NCBI GenBank assembly: GCA_004369085.1
Contig: ML210147.1
Coordinates: forward strand, 1 to 64,000
Reading direction: 5' to 3'
Source: Coprinopsis marcescibilis
Lineage: Eukaryota; Basidiomycota; Agaricomycetes; Agaricales; Psathyrellaceae
Length of the DNA stretch: 64,000 nucleotides
The notes under the pieces are model-generated. The model ran no database searches and had not been told where the DNA came from. It saw nothing but the letters and a program-made list of their open reading frames with translations. Shown here piece after piece: positions 33,638 through 44,091 of this stretch. The number at the start of each line of letters is the position of its first letter. Positions within the stretch are counted from its first letter, which is position 1. The position numbers were made by a program, and so were the translations under genes.

Positions 33638-35527
33638 ATGTCGACTTCGAAGCTACATGAGCAAGAGCCACTGGTATATCCCGGATATGATGCCGTTCTG
33701 CTCGAGCTGACGACCCTCCTTACGGGCTACCCACCACCATTCACCTTCATCCACGATTCAGAGGCATTTGAAGTGACAACAAAGGTTACTAGGTCACTGC
33801 TGGAGCACCTTTCGGCGACATCGTCGGAAGATACTTCGATTGCATTTGCGCATGCAGATGCTGCATGCTGTCTTTCGCAGCGCTCCTTGTTCGAGGCAGT
33901 GATACATTCACTGGTGGATTTTGAACCTGAATGGAAGGACGGGTGTTCGAATTGGGAGTCAGCAGATGATATACGGTGGAACGAGAATGTAGACTCGTTT
34001 CTGCAGGGCCTGCGGCGTGCTTATGCCCATATACGACAAAAGCGTTCCACGGGGAAGGAGAAGGGGAAGGAAAGAGAGGCTACCGACCGTCCAGGGCTGC
34101 GAGTTGTGTTGCTTATTGAAGGGGCCGAACGACTTAGGGATGTCATGCCCGATGTTCTAGTACCACTCACGCGGCTGAATGAACTGGTAAATGTTCACAT
34201 TCTCTAAACGAACAGTTGACTCAAGTATCTTGTCCAGAGTCAGCTGGATCTCTGCGTCATATTCGTTTCAAGAGTTGGCTGGGAAGTAATCAAGCCACCT
34301 CTAGCCGCTTCACCAGATCCGTACTTTATCGACATTCCACCGCCTACCAAAGAAAGTACGGACTAAACCTTCTGACCCAACTATGTGCCGATATGCTAAT
34401 ATCTGCCTGTAAGCTGCTGCACAGATCCTCATTTCGCAATTCCCCGGCCTGTCAGAAGAGACCAGTGAGAGCACTAACCTCTACCACCCATCTCTTCAAA
34501 ACCTATACTCCCACTTTGTCACAATCCTCTGCGACATTTGTCACCTCTTTACACGAGACCCTCAAGAGCTGCAGTATATCGCCGCAGCACGATGGCCGGG
34601 ATTCGTCAAGCTTGTTGCGGATGCCAACCGTCGAAAGTTGAATACTGGTGACGAGGGTGGCATGGACGTCGATGAGGACGTTGACCACGTTCAGCCACCC
34701 TCTGAAGAGGACCGACTGCGACTAATCCGCCTCATCAGTGGCTCATTCCCTGCTGCTTTCGAATCACTATACCCGAGGCTCATGAACGCGGATGATTGGG
34801 CTAAAGCCAATCAACCCCCGTCCCTAGCCAGCAGGACCTTGGACTTGCGAGCAACCACGAACACCGTCGAAGATCAATCTTCGGCCCATCTCCTAGAGTA
34901 TCTGCCAAAGATCTCCAAGTACATTCTCGTCGCTTCATATCTGGCCTCTACGAATCCTGCAAAATCGGATCTGAGGATGTTTGGAAGAGGATTGGACGAG
35001 AAGAAGAGGAAGAGAAGAGCGATGAAGGCGTCTAGGAAGACGAAAGGGGGTGTTGCTAAGGTTGGTTGAATCTGTTTGGGCTAATGACTGTTTAAAGTGT
35101 TTAACTTGAACGCGTTGGATTGGTGTTGTTAGATCGCACAACGGTTGGCTGGTCCCTCTCCGTTTCCTATTGATCGTCTTGTCGCCATACTCGGGGTGCT
35201 TCTAGAAGAGTATGATGCGGATTCGAGAATGCCTGCTGAAGAGTTCAGTATCCCCGGTGAATATACTGATATGGAGATCAGCAGGGTAGATGTGTACTCC
35301 TCCGTAAGCACCCTCATCTCCTCCCGCTGTTGATCCAAATCAAAACTAATCATTCTCCTTAGATATTGGAGCTCGTTGCTGCCCGCTTGTTGCATCGGAC
35401 AACAAAAGCAGACCAACTTGACGGGCCTGCGACCTTCAAGTCCGCCGTTTCATACGATACAACTCTGGCTTTGGCAAAGGATCTCAAGATTCCTTTGTTA
35501 GATTTATTATGGGAGCCCGTGGTGTGA
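33638..35527 (+). CDS. ORC5: Origin recognition complex subunit 5
   Basis: Replication-origin factor. The AAA+ region opens PLVYPGYDAVLLELTTLLTG. The place of Walker A reads FIHDSEAFEVTTKVTRSLL, lacking GxxGxGKT. Walker B is VVLLIEGAERLRD, and sensor-1-like text LDLCVIFVSRVGWEV follows. The winged-helix part has YIAAARWPGFVKLVADANR, RLIRLISGSFPAAFESLYP, HLLEYLPKISKYILVASYLA and a basic KKRKRRAMKASRKTKGG patch. It ends LLDLLWEPVV. Introns are GT-AG, including one with a TGCTAAT branch point that gives TKETAAQILISQFP. The first in-frame ATG is 33638 (MSTSKLHEQEP). Confidence 0.9.
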
Positions 35528-35591
35528 TATAGATTTAGTACAACTTTTGATTTTTCAACGACATTCAACTTTAACGGAAGTGGTCAACAAT

Positions 35592-36270
35592 TTAGTCCAT
35601 TGCATCCAAATAAGCCAACATTTCTCGAACATCAATATCGGTTGATCCGGAGCTGGAAAAGAGGTTGAGCTGTTTGAACGGACATTCATAGCGGTGCAAT
35701 CTTCACCTCACTAACTCGCGTTCCAAAAGATCGTCACTTAGACCTACATCTGCAAGGTCACGCTTCCGCCGTCCCGTTGCTTCTCTCACGATTCTAGGCA
35801 AGCCCGTATAAGTTGTGGTGTCAACTTCAAGTCAGAACCTGTGTGGACGTACCTATTCATGAGTGGCTGGTATCCTCGGCTACGAAGGGCTTGTCAATAT
35901 TTTATCACGTACGCCACAAGTCAAGCACTTACAATAGCAAACCCCACATGTGAGGATCACGCTCGACGAGTTCTTGGTAACGTGCCGCTCGTTCGCGTTG
36001 CCTTTGGCTCATTCCTTTAGTGGCAACTAGTCGGCGTAATTTCCTGGATCTCTGCGCGGTATTATCTTCCCTCATATGGCTATGTGACCTACATAGACAT
36101 TTAGAATAGAGCGAAGGCAATGTCAGCTGTGAATTGATTACTTACAACGAGAGTTGAGAAATGGGCAATGGTTGGCCTACAGCTCCATGTAGCTGGAGCG
36201 GGGCACACAAGGCAGGGGACGCAACATATAGTGCAATAGCCGAGAAAGAGGCTAGGATGGAGGTCTTCAT
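35592..36270 (-). CDS. Small secreted protein with Kex2-like basic sites (possible peptide precursor)
   Basis: About 137 residues from five exons. The N-terminus MKTSILASFSAIALYVASP with ALCAPLQ is a clear signal peptide, cleavage likely after ALC-A. The mature part is charged and helical: AQRSRKLRRLVATKG, RQRERAARYQELVERDPH, IVREATGRRKRDLADVGLSD, then an acidic C-terminal domain VREMLAYLDAMD. RRKRD and SRKLRR are typical Kex2/furin-type sites. All four introns are GT-AG and keep frame. No domain recognised; fungal small secreted proteins include peptide precursors and effectors, so a role outside the cell is likely but unspecified. Confidence 0.72.
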
Positions 36271-36401
36271 TTCGGGAATATTAGGTTATGGAGGTAGAAG
36301 AGTTGGTTGATTCGACCAGCGAGCGTCTAGCTTGAGAGAGAGTAGATGAAGTCGAAGGAAAGACCAGCTTTCTGAGGATTTGGAGAAGTGACGGCCCTCT
36401 A

Positions 36402-36414
36402 TCTCTATTTAAAG
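36402..36414 (-). promoter_or_regulatory. TATA-like box upstream of the small secreted-protein gene
   Basis: The minus strand reads CTTTAAATAGAG about 135 bp upstream of the ATG at 36270, a reasonable distance for a TATA element. Most genes here lack one, so this would fit a regulated gene. Position-based inference only. Confidence 0.3.
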
Positions 36415-36872
36415 GTTTCCGTGAGCAGCCTATTCTTGTGCATCAATGGACCGGATCATTTGCATCCTTGAAGACAAAAAAGTGGCATTGCTGTGCTAGA
36501 TGTGCCTCACTATCATCATGAACCGGGTCTTTGCCAGCCGTGTTTCAAGGCGACAACTGTCAGGGATGATCACTTGATAGTCAATTGAATTAAGGCCGAG
36601 ATTATCGCCAAATCGCCATAGACCACTTGTAGAATTGGAATTGAAGAAGGAGACGATAATCGGCTTCTGAAATCCGTCGGCCACGTCCTTGAGTGCGCAA
36701 GCGATAGGATACCCTTGAGCAAGCCAAACGCAGCCTACCGATCCATCGCATAGCACCAATTCGCCAATCCGCCTTACCGCCCAACTTACCTGTGCATTTC
36801 CCAAGCTGCGGTAGGTACTCGATGACAATACGCGGGGCAGTATCGCGTGCGTCGCCAAAGAAATGGCTGTGG
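36415..36872. other. Intergenic stretch between two small minus-strand genes
   Basis: About 450 bp. Minus-strand frames are open here but in conflicting phases, with no family signal. Probably the 3' region of the small gene to the right, plus the distal promoter of the secreted-protein gene. Confidence 0.4.
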
Positions 36873-37144
36873 CTATTTGATGGCTTCGAGAATACCGAAC
36901 AGACGCGTAGACACGCGCCATCTGAAATCTAGATCGGAATGGTCGATAAGTAATCATTTGGTAAGTTCAAGGTCCAGGAGAGCACACAAACAACCTGCCC
37001 GTTGCTTCCTTCGTTCGGAATGGTAGGGCCGTAATCGCCAACCCTTGGGTACAATCTCCTTCTTATTATCGCTCCAGGGTTTGGAGGGTGCCGCGCTGCG
37101 ACCACGCGTCGTGACGGTATGGTTGTTTTCGCGATCGCGGACAT
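36873..37144 (-). CDS. Hypothetical short basic protein (about 65 residues)
   Basis: ATG at 37144 (MSAIAKTTIPSRRVVAARHP...). A GTTGTT donor and an ATTTCAG acceptor give a two-exon reading ending RWRVSTRLFGILEAIK and a stop at 36873. The N-terminus is Arg-rich with Ser/Thr and no acidic residues for 30 positions, like a mitochondrial presequence. No family recognised; coding status uncertain. Confidence 0.3.
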
Positions 37145-37337
37145 GGTCCTAGGACATTCTCGTGTTTATATGATAGCAGAGGATATGGATACATTTGATA
37201 AAAATACATGGTCAGCAGTGTCATACGTATTGTACGCTTTAGATGGTTGTGAGCGAACCTAGAGTATGGGGTGGGGAAGCTGGTCGTAGTACAGTGCGGA
37301 TGCGGATAATATAGCTATGCGATGCATTTTTCTTACC

Positions 37338-39204
37338 TTAGAATTGGTCTGTGTCGAGGCGAATCTGTCGGTCTGGGCACTCGATTTCCCTGGAGATGCT
37401 ACAGCCAACCAGAGAGACAACCGTCATTACCAGTACCCAGAGGTAGCCGCCGAGGAACTTTTGTTGGTGAGAAAATGCGTAGGCGGAGCTGAAGGGATAT
37501 AGGCCCATTTATTTATTTGCGTACCAACTTGCAAAAGACGTGCATACCTCACAAAGGCTGGAGCCAAAGCGCGCGTGGCGCACATCGCGAACATGACGAG
37601 TCCATTCGACTGGCTGAGGGCAGCAGGAGATGGCGCATTCTCCTTCACCAATACCATGCTGATGCTAGGGAAGAATATCAGACAATGGACTGCGAAGCAG
37701 AAGAATCTGTCAACTTACGAGTATGCGAGACATCCGATTCTAGATAGCGTCAAGAGAAGGCAGATCGCGCACCAGGTCACGGTTCTGCTGTCGACAAAAA
37801 AGTGGAGACATGGGAGCAAAATGTAGCAAGTCGGCCACATCCACATGCAAGTGCTGTACAAACGCGCAGCGTTGAATCTACGCAGCAGGGGCGGCAGGAA
37901 TGAGATCTGCAAGAGGATAGAGCTGGTGCCGGCGATAGACAGGGCGTATCCTATTTCGGATGTCTTGCGAAGCCTTCCAGTGAATCAAGGGGTCTGTTGT
38001 GAGAAGATAACTTGGCTCACAGAGAACTCTAACCCTCCTTCGGCAATCCTAGTGTAGCAGAACAGAACAAAGACGGCGTCAAACGCGGTGGCGACGAAGC
38101 AGAGGAATGCTCCCGAGATGCTCAACGCGCGGATTATCGGAACCGATAGCAGGTCTCGGACTGTCACCCGCCGTTCGTCAGGGATGTTTGCAAAGTTCAT
38201 CGACCGCTGGGTAGGCAGAGGGCGCTGTGATTCTGCTTTGTCTGGATGGGTCTTTGTTGGAGTAGGTCACTGTGAGATAGAAAAGAGTACTGGTAGGTCT
38301 TTACCTCGTTGAGGAAAGCGGCGGCGGCCATCCCTGTAGCTAATGCGCACATCCCTGTTACGAAAGAAGGTAGAAAATAGGGAAATCTTCTGAAGAATGA
38401 CAGGTCAAAAGCCCGGGGAAAGCGCTTGGCTGGGTTGGCAAACAGCCCTCCGATAATTGGCCTGGAATGCATTTTTCAATGAAGGTGTTCACATGCCGCG
38501 CTGTAAACTAACCCAAGGATACTTCCTAGTGGCCAGAAAAGACCATAGAGGGGGAAAGCGGTGTGTTGATTCGTGGAATCAGTGAGTTCGCCCAGGACAG
38601 AGTGGAGAACCGCGGCGTTTCCAGAGCAGAGACCGGCTTAACAGGGAATGATTTATCGCCCAAAGTCCTGTTTGGTAGAAAACGTACCCAAGGCTCGCGA
38701 AAGGAGAATCGTAGGAAGAGACATGGTGAAACCAAAGAGTACTGTTGCTACTGCGAGCCCCAAGGTGCCTCCGACGACTATTGGCTTTCTACCCACTTTT
38801 TCTGAAGGGCCGATGGTGTAAGAAGGTGTGATAATGGTGAGCTGCGATCACAGAGACAAACCCGAAAGTTTAGCCCATTCGTAGATGCTGATAAGCTGGA
38901 AGAAGGCAAATGTGGACTCCTGTTGAAGAGCAATAGTAGCGCGGTTGATGCTGTGGTTGAAATAGGCGCCTACCACCAGACCACTGTAGAAGCCTATTCG
39001 AGAAGGGTCCGAGACGAGGTTGAGACTTGCGAGAAACTGGTTGATGTAAGGAAAGATCTGGGTAAAAGTGATTGGGTCCATGAGTCGTATAAGACATAGT
39101 ATAGATAGCTGCAGTTTCGGTAGAGGAGTAACATAAGGAGCCGGTGTATTGTGGTCGATGACGGTGGTGTCCGTGTCGGCAAGCAGAGGCGCAGTGGTGG
39201 TCAT
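37338..39204 (-). CDS. Major facilitator superfamily transporter 1
   Basis: Twelve-TM-type MFS protein, about 470 residues, many short introns. TM1 region: LQLSILCLIRLMDPITFTQ with IFPYINQF. The loop between TM2 and TM3 carries the MFS signature (KVGRKPIVVGGTLGL). Then comes SGNAAVLHSVLGELTD, GLFWPLGSILGPIIGG (TM5 region), a long cytosolic loop, VRDLLSVPIIRALSISGAFL, FDAVFVLFCYTRIAEGGL, and the last TMs LGGYLWVLVMTVVSLVG. It ends QIRLDTDQF. The N-terminal PLLADTDTTV resembles dileucine-type tails. Closest kind: DHA-like/YCR023C-like drug-proton antiporters; substrate unknown. The paralogue lies 5 kb away on the other strand. Confidence 0.88.
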
Positions 39205-39309
39205 GAGCGTCAAGAGGAGATGATGGCACCGGGAAGGCGGGCCGGCAGGATATGTTATAGGGAATCGGGATTTGGCTGGAGACTGAACTCTGTCAGAACG
39301 ACCATCATC

Positions 39310-39983
39310 ATGCCTTCTCACGCCGATTTGCCTGTCCTCGTTGCTCCTCGTCCTGTCCGCATCTCCTCTGCCTTTGCTTTTGCTCGTCCAACTCGCCTTC
39401 CGTTCAGGTCAGACAGCGACAACTACGCTGATATTCCCTCAAAAAGCCCCTCACCGCTCAGTGGCAGGTCCTCTACCCTTCCATCGGAGGCTCTCGAGGA
39501 GTTTCTCGCAATCCTCAAGCCATCTTTCTTCCCGTCTACCTCTCCGACCTTTGGCAAGGCTTGTAGATCCCTCACAATTCCCGCATTTCACCAATATGAG
39601 CGTCCTCTGGCCCTGAGATCTCGACAGCGGTTCGATAACCACCCATATATGAGGTCGGAAAACACAGATATCGCTGATATACCCTCTACAACCCTGGACT
39701 CATTGCCAGGTGAGCAGCAAGACTCATTCCTTGAACAGCATGACCAGGATGGGCCAGCAAATCGTTGGTTGCGCTTTGGCCCACTGTGTGCGTATTCAGT
39801 TCTGCTTCTTTCCACCTCAACTCTCTCACACCTCTTTCAGCGTCACCCGTATCACGAATTCACACTCGCAATCCATTCCTTAAGCAATTTCACGACCAAC
39901 ATACTATACGCGCCTTGTCCCCCGCCGCAATCCCTCTTCCGACCCCCACTCCCGACGAGTTCATGTTTCTGGAGGAGCTCTAA
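39310..39983 (+). CDS. Uncharacterised Pro/Ser-rich protein, two exons
   Basis: ATG at 39310 (MPSHADLPVLVAPRPVRIS). Exon 1 runs to 39787; a 53-nt intron (GTGCGT...TTTCAG, 39788-39840) leads to exon 2, 39841-39983, ending LPTPTPDEFMFLEEL. Total about 206 residues. The protein is polar and probably disordered, with an FRSDSDNYADIP motif repeated loosely as MRSENTDIADIP, and short acidic/aromatic ends. The two SD/EN-TDIADIP-like motifs may be phospho-sites. It is divergent from MFS transporter 1 with about 105 bp between starts. No family recognised. Confidence 0.6.
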
Positions 39984-40307
39984 TCCACCCTACGATCCCT
40001 TAATGACCCATTGTTCAACTGTATCATATCCAAGATTCCTTATTGTAGGCGTGTACCCAAGTTTCTTTTAATGTCTCCCAACTATTCATAACCCTCTTCA
40101 TCTTCTCTTTACCCCCACCCTTGGCATGTTCCATCATTATTATACCTGCGCTACAAGCAATGGTGAACATCATGTTTATATACTCTTCAGGTGTTTGTCA
40201 TGGAAGCTGTAGATAGCTATCGTCATCCTGTACCATTATCATTCCTATCAACCTGGCCAAGGTTCGTAGGTTTCAATTACTACAAAATTTATATCTGTTC
40301 CAGTCTA

Positions 40308-41886
40308 TTAGGTTGACCACGGGGAGTCTGGGGGTCCTCCAACTCCCGCTGTGAAGTACACAGGCAGTCCTGATTCATCGATATAAAAGCAATCCTCCAA
40401 ACGAATCCCAACCTTTCCCTCGATGTACACGCCCGGTTCATTGGAAAAGGTATGACCCGTCCGAATCACATCGTTACTTCTCCCTCGCAAGTAAGGTCTT
40501 TCGTGGCCATCAATTCCAATACCTAACAAAATTCAGTAATCACAATCACAATGAGCAAGACCATAAATCGTCATACCGTGTCCGAGTCTGTGTGTGAAGT
40601 ACTGGTCCAGATTCCGCAAACGAAATTCATGTCTGGCCACCTCGTCCGGGTGTCGAGTCAAATTGCCTGCCTTGGCTGCTTGTAAAGCAGCTTCCTGGAC
40701 GTCGCGTACAATATCCCAAAGTTGCCGATGTTCGAGTGGTATATTTGCTCCAGGAAGAGCCACAGTCTAAAGTATCGTCAGTCTGGAATGGGACTGTAAG
40801 TGGGTCTTTCTCTATTCACCCTTGTTACATCGCTCTGGTAGCCGTGTAGAGACCCGCCGCAGTCAAATAGGGCGAAATCCGAAGACCGCAGAACGCGATC
40901 GGTTCCGCTTCCATGGGGTAGAGCAGCGTTGTCTAAATGGGAAGAATTTAGGGAAAGGAGGAGCTCGCCGACCTAGCAAAGCTTACCACCAAAGAGAGTT
41001 AGGCAACCGCCATTCTTGAGTCCTACTTCTGACAATGCAGATGCAAGCATCCCCCGTACCTGGGATTCGCGCATCCCAAAACGAACGTTCTTGTGTACCA
41101 TACGAATCGCGAGCACCGTGGCCTGAGAAATATGTGAGCGACATAAACTCTGCCAGGAATGCAGGGAGGGGCCCTACTAACCTCGTTTGCACACTTCATG
41201 ATCTCCAGTTCGTGTTTAGACTTTCGCTCTCTGAAGCTCGTTATTTCAGGAGGCGCAGACGCAATCCGAATACCCGGTGCAGCCTGTTGAAGGCCATCTA
41301 CGATGAATTTGCGAATCCCACTGTCTACAAAGATAGTTTCATTGCGACTGTCGGACTGTCGGCCAATGGCTTGTATGGCGACCTGATAAGGGTCCTCGTC
41401 TTCTGCCCAGTCTACATATCGTACTTTGGTGCCCCTAAAAGGTGGGACAGGGAGGCCAGTAGCTCTCAAGTGCTCAAACTAGGAGAAGTGTGACGTGTTA
41501 GATATGTAAACTGGGTATTACGTTGACTCGATGGTACGGACCTTTGGAGTGAGTATAGTCACCTCTGGAAGTGCGCCTGACTCGTTCTGAACAGGTGCAA
41601 TGATCAAAAGCAGTGGCCGTTCAGAGAGCTTCCAGTCAGATAATGAGAAATTGGCGAAATATTGGGAGTTAACGCCTGACTCCGTAATATAGGCACTGGC
41701 TCCGAGCTGAAGTAGTGTGGTCGCCAAAGAATTCTGGCGACCTTCAAATTCGGCCTGGCTTATCGGTGGAACATTAGCACAATGTTGAGCTAAGCCTGGG
41801 CTTTCATATTGAGTATAGTGGGGCAAGATGTCGTAGGAGAAGAGGGATGCGACTGAGGCAATGGCGAGACGAAACAACGAAGGCAT
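40308..41886 (-). CDS. Secreted or membrane-anchored Xaa-Pro-type aminopeptidase (peptidase M24)
   Basis: The N-terminus MPSLFRLAIASVASLFSYDI is a signal peptide or anchor. A creatinase-like N domain follows (ASAYITESGVNSQYF, SERPLLLIIAP). The pita-bread M24 domain shows all five metal ligands: FDCGG (Asp), SDVTRT (Asp), HRLGHGIGIDGHE (His), NEPGVYIEG (Glu) and GIRLEDCF (Glu). About 470 residues. Cleaves N-terminal residues ahead of proline; with a signal peptide it likely acts on extracellular or vacuolar peptides. The ATG at 41886 is the only one before the hydrophobic segment. It sits head-to-head with the AlkB-like gene (56 bp between ATGs). Confidence 0.9.
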
Positions 41887-41942
41887 GTTAGTCCCGGACA
41901 CAAGCGATCAAATCATCAGAATACTCTTGACGTCGAACCACG

Positions 41943-43420
41943 ATGATCAATGAAACTCGGGACTCCGAAAACGACACAGAGACGCTCATTTCACTCGTAG
42001 AAAGTCTCTTGACGCGCAATGTTGCTCAACAATCCGATATCCTTGAAGCGTTGGTCAAATGCGAAGGGGACGTGAATGGTGCAGCTGCATTCCTCAATCA
42101 AAAGCCTGAAAGTGAACCACCCAAACGGAAGCGCGAAAATAAGTTGGACAGCTGGCTGAAACCACCCTCAAAACGTGCTCGTAACAAGGTTCGAGAGAAA
42201 CCGCCGGTGTCAAGTGGGAGCTCCAGTTCAACAGTTCCGGGGAGTGTACCCTCAGGTTCGAAACAACCTGTGGACCTATCCTTACTCCTTCGGCAACCTT
42301 CACCTTCCAAAGCGCGCAAGACTGTTCCCAAATTACCGCCCTTGACACTGTCAACTCCAGCTCTTGTCGCAAAGCACACACCATGTACACTGCACTACTC
42401 GGTTCTGCCACAGGAGTTGGCCTGTCAACTATTTTACGCAATGCTAGACCTCTCGAAGGAGTGGAAGCGTAACAAATGGTGGTTATTCGACAGGGTTGTT
42501 GAGAGCCCGCATCGGACTTCGTTCTTCGCCCGTCGGACCGATGGTCTGGATAGCGACGAGTCGTGGCAAGATGCCGCCCAGTTCTGGTATAACGGACGTC
42601 GGACTGTTCCACCCGATACCTTTCCGGAGCCCATGGAAAAGGCTTGTAAAATCATAGAAGAGATTGTTAACCGGGAAATCTCGAAGCGCAAGCGATACCC
42701 TTTGGAGTATGGTGAATCCAGCTCTACCCCTTCCGTGTGGAGGGCAAATGTAGCAGCATCCAATTGCTATGAAGGGAGCAAAGAGAGTGTGGGTTGGCAT
42801 TCAGACCAAGTCACATATCTCGGTCCGTACCCTACCATCGCCTCTTTGAGTCTCGGTTAGTTCTCACCGGGCATTCTGTGTGTATTACGTCTTACCAGAA
42901 TTCTGTCAGGAACGACTCGGTCCTTCAGCCTACGAGAAGTCATCCCGACTCAGGAACTCGATCAGCGAAATGCAAGGACGCTCAACATCCCGCTACCCCA
43001 TAACTCTGTATGTCTTTTGTTTCTATACTAAGACATCCCTCTAAGCGAACCACTCAGCTTACCATCATGCACGCGTCGTGTCAAGAGACTTTTAAGCATT
43101 CCATACCGCCACAAAACTCCATTGATAAATTTCGTCCGCCGCTCCCGAGGCCATCAAAAACAGAAACAGAGCCCTCGATTTCCAGAATTAACATCACATT
43201 CAGATTTTATCGACCGGACTTTCGACCGCCTAGTATTCCGAAATGCCATTGTGGCATTCCCACCATTCTACGGCCTGATATGAAAGGAAGGGTTGGCGAC
43301 GCGACGTATAAATACTGGTGGACTTGTTATGCTGGCGCGCAAAACGATGGGAAAGGGTGCAACTTTTGGAAGGTTATGGACATGTCGGCGGAGGGCAGAG
43401 GACCCTGCATTGGGGGTTGA
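41943..43420 (+). CDS. CUE - AlkB dioxygenase - GRF zinc finger fusion
   Basis: Fe(II)/2-oxoglutarate dioxygenase, probably repairing alkylated nucleic acid. Residues 10-52 form a CUE-like ubiquitin-binding helix bundle (LISLVESLLTRNVAQQSDIL). Then a basic disordered linker with a PIP-like/NLS patch (ENKLDSWLKPPSKRAR). The AlkB core: ISKRKRYPLEYGES, WRANVAASNCYEGS, WHSDQVTYLGPYPTIASLSL (HxD metal ligands), TIMHASCQETFKHSIPP (distal His) and RINITFRFYRPDFRP (2OG-binding Arg). The C-terminal zf-GRF has CHCGIPTILRP...WWTC...GCNFWKV. Two short introns. Fungal ALKBH2-like relatives have this exact architecture. Confidence 0.9.
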
Positions 43421-44091
43421 CCTGGGTTGACTCAGAGGCGTGGGAGGGACGGCTGCGAAATTAATTCGCCGGACGTCGGGGCCACCTTAGGTCGGAGTCG
43501 ATGCGTCATGGTTAGCACAAGTATGAGCGCCCAAACTTTAACTGCTTGATGAAATTCGAATTTGATTGACTAATTGTTAGGTTCTCCTCAGCTAATCTAG
43601 CAATAATTGACCGACCGAGCGTTCCGCGAATAATTCATCATGCCAGATTTGTAGTGTGTAGCTCGTTTGAACTGCCACTTTGTCCTTTCTCAACAAATAG
43701 GTGCGCTGAACCGGTTAGAAATCAACCACATCACTTACACCACTTGAATTCGTAGTATGCTCACAACTTTTTTTCAAACATGTTTTCGAGCCCTCGTCGC
43801 CCTAAACCAAGGCGCTACGCCAACAGGGCCTTGGGGCCAGCAAAAGGAAGGACAGGCTCGATTGACTCGGACCTTTACGATAGGTCTACGGACGAGGGAC
43901 TGAACGCGGCTTTTATCTGCGGGGTACGGTGTCTCTACTCGCATGGAGAGTATGTAATGGATTCGATGCGAGTTTCCGATGGATGTACCGCACTGCTCGG
44001 TTTGGGCGGTTTGGGGCGTTGGTGTTAATCTTCAATGCTATAAATCTTCCGGCACCCTCCATTTCAAGTGGAAACCCTCGACTGCTACCCA
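43421..44091. other. Intergenic stretch upstream of MFS transporter 2
   Basis: Contains an ATG-started 82-codon plus-strand frame (43780-44028, MFSSPRRPKPRRYANRALG) of Arg/Pro/Gly-rich composition with no recognised homology; probably chance or a very short gene. The rest should be the AlkB 3' region and MFS2 promoter. Confidence 0.4.

Noticed and set aside
36602..36784. Open minus-strand frames at 36.5-36.96 kb taken as a gene.
   Set aside because: The frames conflict in phase, none has a good start, and the intron from the upstream small gene leads to an early stop at 36873 instead.
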